Of a stretch of 64,000 nt of DNA, positions 39,359-50,680 are shown one piece after another (position 1 is the stretch's first letter; the number at the start of each line of letters is the position of its first letter). The DNA comes from Burkholderia sp. (GTDB lineage Bacteria; Pseudomonadota; Gammaproteobacteria; Burkholderiales; Burkholderiaceae), in the NCBI GenBank assembly GCA_040954445.1, contig CP144362.1, positions 310,001-374,000 on the forward strand, written 5' to 3'. The translations under genes were made by a program, and so were the position numbers. Below the pieces are notes generated by a model, which made no database searches, was not told where the DNA came from, and worked only from the letters and a program-made list of their open reading frames with translations.

Positions 39359-40081
39359 GGCGTTGTTGCATAAATCGAACGTGAGGACGCCATGGCATCG
39401 GACGGGCATAATTCAGGCGATACGAACGGATTGCGGACGGGCGAGGTCCGCCATGCGGTTTATGACGCCGACGCGAACGGCGACCTCGGTCGCCTGCGCG
39501 GCGATGTGACGCGCCCAGAGACAGTGGCCGGTGAGGGTCTTGAACCGATACATCGCATTCTCGGCAAGCGATCGCCGGTGGTAGCCACTGTGTTGCTTCC
39601 ATTCTCGACGACCGTCACGGGCAATTGCATCAACCGCGCCATTACGCCACGCCGCACCGGGCATATCCGCTGGCCAATGAGCGGCACCCTCGCGTGGCGG
39701 AATCGAAGGAATAGCACTGCGTGCAGCAATGGCCGCATGGCATGGCTTGGTGTCGTAGGCACCGTCACCGCCGATGCCATCGATTTGTTCTTCGCGTGGA
39801 ATCTGGTCGAGCAACTTGGCCAGAGCGTCACCGTCAGCCACATTCTGATTCGTCATTAGCGCGGCATGCACTTGACCTGTATTCGCGTTGAGCGCGAGAT
39901 GGACTTTACGCCACGTGCGCCGCTTCGAGTAGCCGTGCTGGCGCACCTTCCATTCACCTTCTCCATAGACCTTCAGACCGGTGCTGTCGACAACCAGATG
40001 GATCGGTTCATTGTCACGAAGGATCGGCAGTTCGACATCAAGCGTTTTTGCCCGGCGACAGAGCGTGGTGTAATTCGGCAC
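39359..40081 (-). mobile_element. IS903-group element, right two-thirds, cut by a second copy
   Basis: The right end and catalytic part of the transposase are present ([10 protein letters not shown] onward, to RPQSVRIA at 39413). At 40081 it is interrupted by the full left end of the next, oppositely oriented copy. The reading frame is intact as far as it goes. Confidence 0.9.
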
Positions 40082-41176
40082 GGCGTTGTTGCATAAATCG
40101 AGCGAGATCCATTGATGTTTACGCACAACAGTCTCGGGGCCAGATCCCTATCAAGTCAGATTCCAGAGTAACTGCCTAATTTTTTCCAAGAAAATGCGCA
40201 AGGACATACACAAGACAGGTGAGCCGAAGGCACGCTACCGTGTCAGGAATTGGGCGGCCTATAATGAAGGCCTAATCAACCGGGGGAACGTAACAATATG
40301 GATAGATGAAGCCGTCCTTGCCAGAATACCCGATGCCATACCCACACGTGGTCGCCCGTGTCTATACGGCGATACGCTGATTCAGACATTACTTGGCGTG
40401 AAGACCGTCTATCGACTAACGTTGCGCGCCCTGCAAGGTTTCACCCAAAGTCTGCGCGATTTGGCCTTCCCGAGCTTGCCGGTGCTGAATTACACCACGC
40501 TCTGTCGCCGGGCAAAAACGCTTGATGTCGAACTGCCGATCCTTCGTGACAATGAACCGATCTATCTGGTTGTCGACAGCACCGGTCTGAAGGTCTATGG
40601 AGAAGGTGAATGGAAGGTGCGCCAGCACGGCTACTCGAAGCGGCGCACGTGGCGTAAAGTCCATCTCGCGCTCAACGCGAATACGGGTCAAGTGCATGCC
40701 GCGCTAATGACGAATCAGAATGTGGCTGACGGTGACGCTCTGGCCAAGTTGCTCGACCAGATTCCACGCGAAGAACAAATCGATGTCATCGGCGGTGACG
40801 GTGCCTACGACACCAAGCCATGCCATGCGGCCATTGCTGCACGCAGTGCTATTCCTTCGATTCCGCCACGCGAGGGTGCCGTTCATTGGCCAGCGGATAT
40901 GCCCGGTGCGGCGTGGCGTAATGGCGCGGTTGATGCAATTGCCCGTGACGGTCGTCGAGAATGGAAGCAAGACAGTGGCTACCACCGCCGATCGCTTGCC
41001 GAGAATGCGATCTATCGGTTCAAGACCCTCACCGGCAACTGTCTCTGGGCGCGTCACATCGCCTCGCAGGCGACCGAGGTCTCCATTCGCGTCGGCGTCA
41101 TCAACCGTATGGCGGACCTCGCTCGTCCGCAATCCGTTCCATTACGTCCTCACGCATCGATTGATGCAACAACGCC
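40082..41176 (+). mobile_element. IS903-group element with altered 3' end
   Basis: This is 1095 bp, joined at the left to another IS copy and at the right to the minE side. Near the right end about 25 bp are missing (between CCGCAATCCGTT and ATTACGTCCTCACG), and the terminal repeat is changed to ATCGATTGATGCAACAACGCC. The deletion removes the native stop codon of the transposase gene. Confidence 0.9.
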
Positions 41177-41357
41177 ACGGGGCGAAGGAAAACAGGCGGC
41201 GTGCCCGGATCATGCTCTGGCCTGGGGGATCTCGATCTTGACCTCGAGCACCTCGAGGTCGTCCTGGCGCTCGAGACTGACACAAATATCGTCATTCGAG
41301 ATCTTGACGTACTTCGAGATGACGTCGAGCAGTTCTTTCTGCAGCGCCGGAAGGTAG
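40194..41357 (+). CDS. IS5-family (IS903-group) transposase with run-on C-terminus
   Basis: The frame encodes the full DDE transposase ([17 protein letters not shown]...). It has the first Asp in VVDSTGLKV, the second in GGDGAYDTK, and the [15 protein letters not shown] signature with the catalytic Glu. The 3' deletion replaces the last few residues (VRIA) with a 73-residue run-on ending at 41357. That run-on leaves the element and is read antisense through the 3' part of minE. Catalytic residues are intact, so activity is possible but doubtful. Confidence 0.85.
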   Translation: MRKDIHKTGEPKARYRVRNWAAYNEGLINRGNVTIWIDEAVLARIPDAIPTRGRPCLYGDTLIQTLLGVKTVYRLTLRALQGFTQSLRDLAFPSLPVLNYTTLCRRAKTLDVELPILRDNEPIYLVVDSTGLKVYGEGEWKVRQHGYSKRRTWRKVHLALNANTGQVHAALMTNQNVADGDALAKLLDQIPREEQIDVIGGDGAYDTKPCHAAIAARSAIPSIPPREGAVHWPADMPGAAWRNGAVDAIARDGRREWKQDSGYHRRSLAENAIYRFKTLTGNCLWARHIASQATEVSIRVGVINRMADLARPQSVPLRPHASIDATTPRGEGKQAACPDHALAWGISILTSSTSRSSWRSRLTQISSFEILTYFEMTSSSSFCSAGR

Positions 41358-41467
41358 TCCGCCGGTGGGAGGCCGCCGATACGCTCGTGCGCGATGATCA
41401 GTTGCAGGCGCTCTTTCGCGACGGCGGCAGACCTCTTCTCCCCGAGGAGGAAGGACAGGATCGACAT
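41210..41467 (-). CDS. minE: cell division topological specificity factor MinE
   Basis: This 85-aa protein drives MinD oscillation so that MinC inhibits division only near the poles. The N-terminal anti-MinCD part ([29 protein letters not shown]) and the C-terminal dimerisation part are complete. It is the last gene of the minC-minD-minE operon, 12 bp after minD. An IS begins 33 bp after its stop. Confidence 0.95.
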   Translation of the reverse strand: MSILSFLLGEKRSAAVAKERLQLIIAHERIGGLPPADYLPALQKELLDVISKYVKISNDDICVSLERQDDLEVLEVKIEIPQARA

Positions 41468-41479
41468 GATGCGCCTCCT

Positions 41480-42294
41480 TTACTTGCTGCCGAAAAGGCG
41501 TTGCAGCAGGCCCGGCTTCGAGTAGTCGACGAAACGCATCGTCTTTTCCTCGCCGAGGAAGCGCGAAACCACGTCCTTGTAAGCCTCGGCGACGTCGGTG
41601 CCGTCGAGGTGCACGACCGGCAGGCCCTGGTTGGAGGCATGCAGCACCGCCTCCGATTCCGGGATCACGCCGATCAGTTGGATGCGCAGGATCTCGCCGA
41701 TGTCCTCCAGCGAGAGCATCTCGCCTGCGCTGACGCGCTTCCTGTTGTAGCGCGTGATTAGCAGGTGCTCCTTGATCGGCTCGCCGCCGTTAGCCGCGCG
41801 CTTGGTCTTCGAGGCAAGGATGCCAAGGATGCGGTCCGAGTCGCGCACCGAAGACACTTCCGGGTTGGTCACTACTACCGCCTCGTCGGCGAAGTACATC
41901 GCGTACAGCGCGCCCGACTCGATGCCGCCGGCGAATCGCAGACGATGTAGCCGAAGTCCATCGAGACCAAGTCGTTGATGACTTTCTCGACGCCTTCGCG
42001 AGTGAGCGCATCCTTGTCGCGTGTTTGAGAGGCCGGCAGGATGAACAAGTTCTCGCACTTCTTGTCCTTGATCAGTGCCTGGTTCAGGTTTGCCTCGCCC
42101 TGGATCACGTTGACCAAGTCATACACCACGCGGCGCTCGCAGCCCATGATGAGATCGAGGTTGCGCAGGCCGACGTCGAAGTCGATCACGGCTGTCTTAT
42201 TGCCGCGCAGCGCGAGCCCGCAGGCGAAGCTCGCGCTCGTCGTCGTCTTGCCGACACCGCCCTTACCCGAAGTCACCACGATGATTTTTGCCAT
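41480..42294 (-). pseudogene. minD: septum site-determining ATPase MinD, one-base frameshift
   Basis: MinD is the membrane-binding Walker ATPase that carries MinC. The first frame (start 42294) has the deviant Walker A KGGVGKTTTSASFACGLALRG and continues to YIVCDSPA (about residue 122). Then it runs out of frame because one base is missing in the GCCGG(C)CGGC context near 41924-41931. The second frame resumes with GIESGALYAMYFADEAVVVTNPEVSS and runs to the intact C-terminal membrane-targeting helix (KPGLLQRLFGSK). One base would restore a normal 271-aa protein. minC and minE on either side are intact, so a sequencing error or very recent mutation must be considered. Confidence 0.85.
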
Positions 42295-42356
42295 TACCCT
42301 GCCTTGTGTTCGTCAATGAGGTCCGCTCGATCCGTGGCCGCGTCGCTCGCTCGCGC

Positions 42357-43169
42357 TCAGGTCAGCCGCAACGGCTCGATCATCAGTTTCTCGTCCTCGA
42401 GCCGGATCTGCACCGATTTGCCGACTACCCCGGCTGGCAACGGGTTCTCCGTGGTTCGATAGATACCGGCAATCGAAATGAGTTCCGGCTCCAGGCACGT
42501 ACAGAAAATGCGCGCGTCGTAATTGCCGAGCACGCCGGCCAGCGCACGACCGCGCAGCGGCGCATAGACGTGAATATTGCCCTCGGCGATCACCTCGGCA
42601 CCGTTGCTGACCGGAGCGAGCACCACTAGGTCGCCCTTCGAATAGCTCTGTTGGCCAGAACGCAGCGGCCGATCGATCACCAGCGTCTGCGGTGGGCAGC
42701 CCGAGACTGCCGCCGCGGTCTCCGCCACGGAGGCCGCGACAGTGGGTTCCGACGCGACGACAGCGACCTTAGCCACGCCAGCGGCAGGTGTCGACGAAAC
42801 CTCAGTCGCCGATGCCTCATCCTGTGCCGGCTTAGCGGTCGGTACTCGGAGATCGCGAACCTCCAGCAGCGGCAGCCCGCCTGCGGCGGTCGCCCAGCCA
42901 TGCTGCTCTGGCGGCGCGACCACGCCGATTGGACACATCCGCACGTCATTCAGCATTGTCCGGAGGTCGTCGAGCGAGACTCGCTCGTCCTCAGGCATGC
43001 GCCGTACGTCGATCGCCACTACCTCCTCGGCGAAAAATTCCGGCGTCGCCTCGAAACGCTTGACCAGTTCGGCCCGAAGAATATCGAGATCCGCCGTCTT
43101 GACGACAAAAAGCAAGGAGTTTATCGAGCCGCTACGAAGCTCAAAGAATGACGATTTTTGAAGTGACAT
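42357..43169 (-). CDS. minC: septum site-determining protein MinC
   Basis: This 270-aa FtsZ-assembly inhibitor acts with MinD. It has an N-terminal domain ([18 protein letters not shown]...), an Ala/Pro/Val-rich linker (about residues 115-155), and the C-terminal beta-helix domain ([45 protein letters not shown]). It is the first gene of the min operon, 62 bp before minD. The region upstream is AT-rich and bounded by an IS at 43215. Confidence 0.93.
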   Translation of the reverse strand: MSLQKSSFFELRSGSINSLLFVVKTADLDILRAELVKRFEATPEFFAEEVVAIDVRRMPEDERVSLDDLRTMLNDVRMCPIGVVAPPEQHGWATAAGGLPLLEVRDLRVPTAKPAQDEASATEVSSTPAAGVAKVAVVASEPTVAASVAETAAAVSGCPPQTLVIDRPLRSGQQSYSKGDLVVLAPVSNGAEVIAEGNIHVYAPLRGRALAGVLGNYDARIFCTCLEPELISIAGIYRTTENPLPAGVVGKSVQIRLEDEKLMIEPLRLT

Positions 43170-43214
43170 GGGGAGCCTGAAAAAATTTTTTGTGTATTTT
43201 ATAGGCGTCCTGGC

Positions 43215-44339
43215 GGCGTTGTTGCATAAATCGAGCGAGATCCGTTGACGTTTACGCGCAACGGTCGCGGGGCCAGCCCCTTATCAAGTCAGATTCCAGA
43301 GTAACTGCCTATTTTTTGCCAAGAAAATTCGCAAGGACATACACAAGACAGGTAAGCCGAAGACACGCTACCGTGTCAGGAATTGGGCGGCCTATCATGA
43401 AGGCCTGATCAACCGGGGGGACGTAACAATATGGATAGATGAAGCCGTCCTTGCCAGAATACCCGATGCCATACCCGCACGTGGTCGCCCGTGTCTATAC
43501 GGCGATACGCTGATTCAGGCATTACTTGGCGTGAAGACCGTCTATCGACTGACGTGGCGCGCCCTGCAAGGTTTCACAAAAGTCTGCGCGATCTGGCCTT
43601 CCCTAGCTTGCCGGTGCCGAATTACACCACGCTCTGTCGCCGGGCAAAAACGCTTGATGTCAAACTGCCGATCCTTCGTGACAATGAACCGATCCATCTG
43701 GTTGTTGACAGCACCGGTCTGAAAGTCTATGGAGAAGGTGAATGGAAGGTGCGCCAGCACGGCTACTCGAAGCGGCGCACGTGGCGTAAAGTCCATCTCG
43801 CGCTCAACGCCAATACGGGTCAAGTGCATGCCGCGCTAATGACGAATCAGAATGTGGCTGACGGTGACGCTCTGGCCAAGTTGCTCGACCAGATTCCACG
43901 CGAAGAACAGATCGATGTCATCAGCGGTGATGGTGCCTACGACACCGAGCCATGCCATGCGGCCATTGCTGCACGCAGTGCTATTCCTGCGATGCCGCCA
44001 CGCCAGGGTGCCGCTCATTGGCCCGCGGATATGCCCGGTGCGGCGTGGCGTAATGGCGCGGTTGATGCAATTGCCCGTGACGGTCGTCGAAATAGAAGCA
44101 AGACAGTGGCTACCACCGGAGATCGCTTTCCGAGAATGCGATGTATATCGGTTCAAGACCCTCACCGGCAACTGTCTCTGGGCGCATCACATCGACGCGC
44201 AGGCGACCGAGAGGTCGCCGTTCGAGTCGGCGTCATCAACCGCATGGCGGACCGCGCTCGTCCGCAATCCGTTCGGATCGCCTGAAATTATGCCCGTCGA
44301 TGCCATTGCGTCCTCACTTTTGATTTATGCAACAACGTC
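43215..44339 (+). mobile_element. IS903-group element, full length, transposase inactivated
   Basis: This is 1125 bp with the left end perfect and the right end changed (ACAACGTC). The usual start codon is ATT instead of ATG (43326), two bases are lost near 43578 (TTTCACAAAAG for TTTCACCCAAAG), and further changes near 44090-44215 shift the frame repeatedly. Confidence 0.9.
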
Positions 44340-44392
44340 ATTTCAAGATTACAAATTGTGCGGATCGATAGATTTATACAACAATGCCCCTT
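44340..44392 (+). repeat. hairpin-repeat and IS-end fragments
   Basis: ATTTCAAGATTACAAATTGTGCGGATCGATAGATTTATACAACAATGCCCC: one arm of the second hairpin family followed by a degenerate IS end. Confidence 0.5.
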
Positions 44393-44518
44393 TGGGCCGC
44401 TCGTCAGAATGTGAATAGACCCTAAAAAACACGAGCCGCCGCAGGGGGCTTGCAGACCGCAAACGACAACAGCCCGCCTTCCGAAAGATACGGGCCGAGT
44501 TACCCGGCACCCGATGGC

Positions 44519-45331
44519 TTACTGCTGGGCGAGTGCCCCGGCGCGGACGCGCGAGTAGCGATTCAGGATCGGGATCATCTGCGCGTAGATCTTCGGGTTC
44601 GCCGCGACGATTTCATGACGGTCTAGGAAGTCGGCGTCGCCGTGGTAGTTGCCGACCAGGCCGCCGGCCTCGGTGATTAGGAGGCTGCCTGCGGCCATGT
44701 CCCAGATGCTGATGCCCTGCTCAAAGAAGGCGTCCAGGCGTCCTGCGGCGACATTAGCCAGATCCAGCGCGGCCGCGGCCGGGCGGCGCAGCCCCGTGCA
44801 AGCCTGGGTCATCTCGACGAACAGACACATATAGGCCTCGAGGCCGTCCTTCTCGCGAAAAGGGAAGCCCGTGCCAACTAGCGCGTCCGATAGGCGGTCG
44901 CGGCGACCGACGCGGATGCGGCGGTCGTTCAGAAAGGTGCCGCGACCGCGCGTGGCCGTGAATAGGTCGTTGTTGTTCGGGTCGTAGACTACCGCCTGCT
45001 GCACCACGCCGCGATACGCGAGCGCAATCGAGACGCAGTAGTAAGGGAAGCCGTGGATGAAGTTGGTAGTGCCGTCGAGCGGATCGATGATCCAGACGAA
45101 TTCGGACTCGTTGTCTGACTTGCCCGATTCCTCGGCGAGGATCGCGTGGTTGGGGTAAGCCGTCTTCAGCATACCGATGATAGCCTCTTCCGAGGCCTTG
45201 TCGACTTCCGTCACGAAATCGTTTTGCTGCTTTTTGCGGATCTCGATCATGTCAAGATCGAGCGAGGCGCGGTTGATGATCTGTCCGGCTCGACGCGCAG
45301 CCTTGACAGCAATATTGAGCATGGGATGCAT
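44519..45331 (-). CDS. suhB: inositol-1-monophosphatase family protein SuhB
   Basis: This 270-aa Mg-dependent phosphatase is of the SuhB/IMPase family, active on inositol-1-phosphate in vitro and tied to rRNA transcription antitermination in enterobacteria. Metal-site motifs are EESG (about residues 67-70), [19 protein letters not shown] and [16 protein letters not shown] start at 45331 ([16 protein letters not shown]), the usual N-terminus. The frame is open for a further 74 codons upstream, into an IS end ([12 protein letters not shown]), so IS-initiated read-through is possible. Confidence 0.93.
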   Translation of the reverse strand: MHPMLNIAVKAARRAGQIINRASLDLDMIEIRKKQQNDFVTEVDKASEEAIIGMLKTAYPNHAILAEESGKSDNESEFVWIIDPLDGTTNFIHGFPYYCVSIALAYRGVVQQAVVYDPNNNDLFTATRGRGTFLNDRRIRVGRRDRLSDALVGTGFPFREKDGLEAYMCLFVEMTQACTGLRRPAAAALDLANVAAGRLDAFFEQGISIWDMAAGSLLITEAGGLVGNYHGDADFLDRHEIVAANPKIYAQMIPILNRYSRVRAGALAQQ

Positions 45332-45518
45332 GAAACTAGATCCTGTAGCCGGCGGCACAGGGCCGCCACGAGGTGACTGGAACCGGCGAAGCGCGCCCGC
45401 CGCAAGGCGGACTAACGTGTTTCTTCGACGGAAGACGCGCATTGGCAAAGAACGGAGTACCAGGCGGCGGACAGCCTCCGCAAACGGGGAGGCGGGGCGG
45501 TCAGCGAGCGCGGAGAGG

Positions 45519-45603
45519 GGCGGTTGTTGCATAAATCGAGCGCGAGGACGCAATGGTATTGACGGAGATAATTTCAGGCGATACGAACGGATTGCGGATC
45601 AAT
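45519..45603 (-). mobile_element. IS right-end fragment upstream of suhB
   Basis: About 85 bp of the IS right end (GGCGGTTGTTGCATAAATCG, then GCGATACGAACGGATTGCGG), ending in GGATCAATA of the second hairpin family. It reads outward towards suhB. Confidence 0.75.
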
Positions 45604-45849
45604 AGTCGATTTGAGCGCAAACATGTCCGATTCGCGATAAGTCATCACGCCTAGCTTAGAGCGTCCGTTCGCTCACAATCTCGCACGCCGCAGATAACGC
45701 GCCAAACGGACGACTCCGGCACTTTGAGAAGTTCCTATGCGTCAAGTGAGTGCACCCCACCTGCCGGGCACCCCCCAAAAAACTAACTGGAGCCGGGCTC
45801 GAATCGTCTGCGCATCGTTTAAGACGCGCGGCACCTGTAAAAAGCGCGC
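45604..45849. other. intergenic region between suhB and acnA
   Basis: These 246 bp contain no gene I can recognise. CGGGCTCGAATCG near 45795 resembles a tRNA T-loop, but no cloverleaf can be built around it. Confidence 0.4.
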
Positions 45850-48567
45850 TCAGGCAAACAGCAGCGAGCGCAGCACTAAGGGCAGGATCCCGCCGTGCTT
45901 GTAATAGTCCACCTCGATCGGCGTGTCTACGCGCAGCAGCACCGGCACGCGCTTGGTCTCGCCATTCTTGTAGTGGGTCACCAGGGTGACATCCTGCTGC
46001 GGCTTGAAGTTGTCGTCGAGGTCTTCCACGTCGTAGGTTTCCTCACCGGTGATGCCGAGCGACTGAACGCTGTCCGAGTCCTTGAACTGCAGCGGCAGAA
46101 CGCCCATGCCAACGAGGTTCGAGCGGTGAATCCGCTCGAAGCTGCGCGCTACCACAGCTTTCACGCCGAGCAGCTGTGTGCCCTTGGCGGCCCAGTCGCG
46201 CGATGAACCTGTGCCGTATTCCTCGCCGGCGAAAATCATGGTCGGCAGACCAGCGTCGACGTACTTCATCGCCGCGTCGTAGATCGAAAGCTGTTCGCCG
46301 CTCGGCTGGTGGATTGTCAGGCCACCCTCGACTCGCGAGCCGTCGGCCTTGGCGGGGATCATCAGGTTCTTGATCCGCACGTTGCCGAAGGTGCCGCGCA
46401 TCATCACGTCATGGTTACCGCGACGCGAGCCGTAGCTGTTGAAGTCGGCCTCCTGCACCCCGTTCTCCTTCAGCCAGAGACCGGCTGGCGAGTCTTCTTT
46501 GATCGAGCCGGCCGGACTGATGTGGTCGGTGGTCACCGAGTCGCCGAACACACCGAGCGCGCGTGCGCCTTTGACCGGCGTGATCGAGTCCGACGGCTGC
46601 ATCGGGAAGTCCTTGCTGAAGAATGGCGGCTCGGCGATGTAGGTCGACTTCGGCCAGCCGTAGACCTGGCTCGTCTCGCCCTTGATCTTGCTCCACAGGT
46701 CGCCCTTCTTGGTCAGCTGTGAATAGTTCGATTCAAAGTCCTTCGGGTCGAGCGCGTACTTCAGCAGCAAGTGGATTTCCTCGCTGGTAGGCCAGATGTC
46801 ACCGAGGTAGATGTCGCGGTCTCCCTTGCCCTTGCCAACTGGTTCCGTCATCAGGTCACACGTGATGGTGCCGGCGATCGCATAGGCCACCACCAGCGGT
46901 GGAGAGGCCAGGAAGTTAGCGCGGATATTCGGGTGGATGCGCGCCTCGAAGTTACGGTTACCCGACAGCACGGCCGCGGCTACGATGTCGTTCTTGACGA
47001 TCGCTTCGTTCAGTTCCGGAGTCAGGTCGCCTGCGTTGCCGATACAGGTCGTACAGCCGTAGGCGGCTAGTTCGAAGCCGAGCTTGCTCAGGTAGGGCTG
47101 CAGGCCCGTCTTGGTCAGGTACTCGGTGACAATGCGTGATCCCGGTGCCAGCGAAGTCTTGATGTGCGTGGCGACCGTCAGGCCGGCTTCCACTGCCTTC
47201 CTGGCCAAGAGGCCTGCGGCCAGCAGCACGCTCGGGTTCGAGGTATTGGTGCAGGAGGTGATCGCGGCGATTAGGATGTCGCCATTCTTCACGTTTATGC
47301 CGGTTCTGGTGGTGTATTGCGCACTCAGGTCCTCGGCCTTCTTATTGAAGCCGTTTTCTGCGACTGGCTTCGAGAATAGGTCAGCAAAGGTTGATTTGAC
47401 GTAGCTTATCTCGATGCGGTCCTGCGGACGCTTCGGGCCGGCCAGCGACGGCACGACGGTAGACAGGTTGAGCGTGAGCGACCTGGTGTAGTCGATTTCG
47501 CCGGCCTTGGGCACGCCGAACAGCTTTTGGGCCTTAAAATAGTTCTCAAAGGCGACGATCTCGGCTTTGGTGCGACCGGTGCCCTCGAAGTACTCGATGG
47601 TCTTCTCGTCGACCGGAAAGAAGCCCATGGTCGCACCGTACTCGGGTGCCATATTGGCGATCGTGGCGCGATCCGGCAGCGACAGCGAGGCCGTGCCTTC
47701 GCCGAAGAACTCGACGAACTTGCCCACCACCTTTTCCTTGCGCAGCATTTCCGTGATAGTCAGCACCAGGTCGGTAGCTGTCACACCTTCGCGCAGCTTG
47801 CCTTTCAACTCAACGCCGACCACGTCTGGCGTGAGGAAGTACGCCGGTTGGCCGAGCATGCCGGCTTCCGCCTCGATGCCGCCCACGCCCCAGCCCACCA
47901 CACCGATGCCGTTGATCATGGTGGTGTGGCTGTCAGTGCCGACCAGCGTGTCGGGGTAGTACACGGTGTCAGCGCCTTCAGTCTTCTTGTGTACGCCGCG
48001 CGCCAGGTACTCAAGGTTGACCTGGTGGACGATGCCGATGCCCGGGGGTACCACGCTGAAGGTCTCGAAGGCCTGCATGCCCCACTTCATGAACTGGTAG
48101 CGCTCGTTGTTGCGCTGGAATTCTAGCTTCATATTCAGATCGAGCGCGTTCTTCTGGCGGAAGTAGTCGATCTGTACCGAGTGATCGATCACCAGATCGA
48201 CCGGGACCAGCGGTTCGATCTTCTTCGGGTCCTGTCCGGCGCGCTGCGCCACACCGCGCATGGCTGCGATGTCTGCGAGCAGCGGAACGCCCGTAAAATC
48301 CTGAAGCACCACGCGCGCGACTACGAACGGGATCTCGTCGACGCGCTTGGCATCGGGCTTCCAGTGCGCCAGATGCTCGATGTGTTCCTCGGTGATTTTT
48401 TTGCCGTCATAGTTGCGCAGCAACGATTCAAGCACCAGACGGATAGACACCGGCAGGCGCTCGATCTTGGTCTTCAGTGCCTTGCCGAGCAGGGGCAGGG
48501 AATAGAATTTGCCTTTCCCGGAACCGCTATCAAATTCCTTGAGGGTTTTGTGGAGATTGTGGGCCAT
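45850..48567 (-). CDS. acnA: aconitate hydratase A
   Basis: This 905-aa [4Fe-4S] enzyme interconverts citrate and isocitrate in the TCA cycle. It is of the AcnA/IRP1 type by length and by the N-terminal sequence ([27 protein letters not shown]). Cluster cysteines are in the [11 protein letters not shown] segment and the CTTCIGNAG segment. The swivel domain has [41 protein letters not shown] start at 48567 ([13 protein letters not shown]), preceded by AGGGAAACACT. The frame runs open upstream into an adjacent IS. Confidence 0.95.
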   Translation of the reverse strand: MAHNLHKTLKEFDSGSGKGKFYSLPLLGKALKTKIERLPVSIRLVLESLLRNYDGKKITEEHIEHLAHWKPDAKRVDEIPFVVARVVLQDFTGVPLLADIAAMRGVAQRAGQDPKKIEPLVPVDLVIDHSVQIDYFRQKNALDLNMKLEFQRNNERYQFMKWGMQAFETFSVVPPGIGIVHQVNLEYLARGVHKKTEGADTVYYPDTLVGTDSHTTMINGIGVVGWGVGGIEAEAGMLGQPAYFLTPDVVGVELKGKLREGVTATDLVLTITEMLRKEKVVGKFVEFFGEGTASLSLPDRATIANMAPEYGATMGFFPVDEKTIEYFEGTGRTKAEIVAFENYFKAQKLFGVPKAGEIDYTRSLTLNLSTVVPSLAGPKRPQDRIEISYVKSTFADLFSKPVAENGFNKKAEDLSAQYTTRTGINVKNGDILIAAITSCTNTSNPSVLLAAGLLARKAVEAGLTVATHIKTSLAPGSRIVTEYLTKTGLQPYLSKLGFELAAYGCTTCIGNAGDLTPELNEAIVKNDIVAAAVLSGNRNFEARIHPNIRANFLASPPLVVAYAIAGTITCDLMTEPVGKGKGDRDIYLGDIWPTSEEIHLLLKYALDPKDFESNYSQLTKKGDLWSKIKGETSQVYGWPKSTYIAEPPFFSKDFPMQPSDSITPVKGARALGVFGDSVTTDHISPAGSIKEDSPAGLWLKENGVQEADFNSYGSRRGNHDVMMRGTFGNVRIKNLMIPAKADGSRVEGGLTIHQPSGEQLSIYDAAMKYVDAGLPTMIFAGEEYGTGSSRDWAAKGTQLLGVKAVVARSFERIHRSNLVGMGVLPLQFKDSDSVQSLGITGEETYDVEDLDDNFKPQQDVTLVTHYKNGETKRVPVLLRVDTPIEVDYYKHGGILPLVLRSLLFA

Positions 48568-48642
48568 AGTGTTTCCCTGGTTTCCTAGGTTGAGGCGAGG
48601 AAAGATGTCCTGTATCTGACGCTTAGATTCCATACAAGTCGA

Positions 48643-49764
48643 GGCGTTGTTGCATGAATCGGGCGTGAAGACGCAATGGCATCGACGGGATAATTTCAGG
48701 CGATACGAACGGATTGCGGACGAGCGAGGTCCGCCATACGGTTGATGACGCCGACGCGAATGGAGACCTCGGTCGCCTGCGCCTCGATGTGACGCGACCA
48801 GAGACAGTTGCCGGTGAGGGTCTTGAACCGATACATCGCATTCTCGGCAAGCGATCGCCGGTGGTAGCCACTGTCTTGCTTCCATTCTCGACGACCGTCA
48901 CGGGCAATTGCATCAACCGCGCCATTACGCCACGCCGCACCGGGCATATCCGCTGGCCAATGAACGGCACACGCGCGTGGCGGAATCGAAGGAATAGCAC
49001 TGCGTGCAGCAATGGCTGCATAGCATGGCTTTGTGTCGTAGGCACCATCACCGCCGATGACGTCGATTTGTTCTTCGCGTGGAATCTGGTCGAGCAACTT
49101 GGCCAGAGCGTCACCGTCAGCCACATTCTGATTCGTCATTCGCGCGGCATGCACTTGACCCGTATTCGCGTTGAGCGCGAGATGGACTTTACGCCACGTG
49201 CGCCGCTTCGAATAGCCGTGCTGGCGCACCTTCCATGCACCTTCTCCATAGACCTTCAGACCGGTGCTGTCGACAACCAGATGGATCGGTTCATTGTCAC
49301 GAAGGGTCGGCAGTTCGATATCAAGCGTTTTTGCCCGGCGACAGAGCGTGGTGTAATTCGGCACCGGCAAGCTCGGGAAGGCCAGATCGCGCAGACTTTG
49401 GGTGAAACCTTGCAGGGCGCGCAACGTCAGTCGATAGACGGTCTTCACGCCAAGTAATGCCTGAATCAGCGTATCGCCGTATAGACACGGGCGACCACGT
49501 GTGGGTATGGCATCGGGTATTCTGGCAAGGACGGCTTCATCTATCCATATTGTTACGTCCCCCCGGTTGATCAGGCCTTCATTATAGGCCGCCCAATTCC
49601 TGACACGGTAGCATGCCTTCGGCTCACCTTCCTTGTGTATGTCCTTGCGCATTTTCTTGGCAAAAATTAGGCAGTTACTCTGGAATCTGACTTGATAGGA
49701 GGCTGGCCCAGCGACCGTTGCGCGTAAACGTCAACGGATCTCGCTCGATTTATGCAACAACGCC
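48643..49764 (-). mobile_element. IS903-group element, full length, intact transposase
   Basis: This is 1122 bp with inverted ends GGCGTTGTTGCATGAATC / GATTTATGCAACAACGCC. It is one of two copies with an unbroken 318-aa transposase and serves as my reference. The left subterminal region carries an inverted repeat around the transposase promoter side (CCGTTGACG ... CAACGG). Flanking 9-mers differ (ACAAGTCGA / ATGCGGATC). Confidence 0.95.
48696..49652 (-). CDS. IS5-family (IS903-group) transposase, intact
   Basis: This 318-aa DDE transposase catalyses excision and insertion of the IS and, in trans, probably of the mini-elements with the same ends. D128 (VVDSTGLK), D202 (GGDGAYDT) and E270 are present; the IS5-type signature Y-x2-R-x3-E-x6-K is exact at residues 263-277 ([15 protein letters not shown]). 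The N-terminus ([17 protein letters not shown]) and the [16 protein letters not shown] segment match IS903-group proteins ([19 protein letters not shown]). A few substitutions compared with sister copies (C-Y in KPCYAAI; RACAV for REGAV) leave function uncertain. Confidence 0.95.
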   Translation of the reverse strand: MRKDIHKEGEPKACYRVRNWAAYNEGLINRGDVTIWIDEAVLARIPDAIPTRGRPCLYGDTLIQALLGVKTVYRLTLRALQGFTQSLRDLAFPSLPVPNYTTLCRRAKTLDIELPTLRDNEPIHLVVDSTGLKVYGEGAWKVRQHGYSKRRTWRKVHLALNANTGQVHAARMTNQNVADGDALAKLLDQIPREEQIDVIGGDGAYDTKPCYAAIAARSAIPSIPPRACAVHWPADMPGAAWRNGAVDAIARDGRREWKQDSGYHRRSLAENAMYRFKTLTGNCLWSRHIEAQATEVSIRVGVINRMADLARPQSVRIA

Positions 49765-49950
49765 ATGCGGATCTGAAAGCGAACGTGACGAAGCAGGCTC
49801 CGGCCCAAACCAAGGGGCATCTCAAGAAAGCCGTCATCATCCACCTGCGTCGTCTCCAGAAATCACCAAAGCGTGTCGCTCTCTATTTCATGCAGAAACT
49901 GATTCGCTATGCAAATTTATTCAAGATTATATATTTCTTATAAATCTACA
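49765..49950 (+). mobile_element. IS630-type transposase 3' fragment
   Basis: It encodes HADLKANVTKQAPAQTKGHL, KAVIIHLRRLQKSPKRVALY and FMQKLIRYAN, matching the C-terminal 60 residues of the IS630 transposase at 24102-24725. It directly abuts the IS end at 49764 and lies 27 bp upstream of pth, in place of the usual rplY. Confidence 0.8.
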
Positions 49951-49976
49951 ACAACGCTTCGTGCGGCTTCAACATC

Positions 49977-50591
49977 ATGATTCAACTGATCGTCGGGCTC
50001 GGCAATCCGGGTACTGAATACACGGCGACGCGCCACAATGCCGGCTGCTGGCTGGTCGACCAGCTCGCGCGCAAAGCTGGTGGAGCGACGCTGCGGGAGG
50101 AACGACGCTTCCACGGCCATTACGCCAAGGCACGGCTATATGGCGAGGAAGTTCACTTGCTCGAGCCGCAGACCTACATGAACTGCTCCGGCCAGTCGGT
50201 GGTGGCAGTGGCGCAGTTCTTCAAGATCCTGCCCGACGAGATCTTGGTCGCGCATGATGAGCTCGACCTGCCGCCCGGCTCGGTCAAGCTCAAGTTCGGC
50301 GGCGGCAGTGGCGGCCACAACGGCCTGAAAGACATCTCGGCACACCTATCCTCACAGCAATACTGGCGGCTGCGGATCGGCATCGGCCATCCGCGCGAGC
50401 TGATGCCTGAGGGCACGCGTGCCAGCATCAAGCCCGACGTAGCGAACTTCGTGCTGAAGCCGCCGAGCCGTGAGGAACAAAAGATGATCGACGCCTCGAT
50501 CGAGCGCTCGCTCGCGGTGATGCTGATCTTAGTGAAGGGCAAAATCGATCGCGCGGTGGCGTTGTTGCATAAATCGAGCGAGATCTGTTGA
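49977..50591 (+). CDS. pth: peptidyl-tRNA hydrolase, C-terminal tail encoded by IS
   Basis: This 204-aa frame encodes Pth, which recycles tRNA from stalled peptidyl-tRNA and is normally essential. The N-terminus [20 protein letters not shown] has the catalytic His20; [39 protein letters not shown] and RLRIGIGHP are intact. The last residues, from [10 protein letters not shown], are read from the IS left end that begins at 50558, so the native last few residues are replaced. The catalytic domain is complete and function is likely kept. Usual neighbours rplY and ychF are missing on both sides. Confidence 0.93.
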   Translation: MIQLIVGLGNPGTEYTATRHNAGCWLVDQLARKAGGATLREERRFHGHYAKARLYGEEVHLLEPQTYMNCSGQSVVAVAQFFKILPDEILVAHDELDLPPGSVKLKFGGGSGGHNGLKDISAHLSSQQYWRLRIGIGHPRELMPEGTRASIKPDVANFVLKPPSREEQKMIDASIERSLAVMLILVKGKIDRAVALLHKSSEIC

Positions 50592-50680
50592 CGTTTACGC
50601 GCAACGGTCACGGGGCCAGCCCCCTATCAAATCAGATTCCAGAGTAACTGCCTATTTCTTGCCAAAAAAATGCGCAAGGA
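50558..50680 (+). mobile_element. IS903-group left-end fragment
   Basis: The left end and about 120 bp of leader, up to the transposase start (ATGCGCAAGGA at 50670). It is cut there by another IS end and provides the stop codon of pth. Confidence 0.85.

Noticed and set aside
45776-45840. Possible tRNA (GGCTCGAATCG looks like a T-loop)
   Set aside because: No acceptor, D-arm or anticodon stem could be paired around it.
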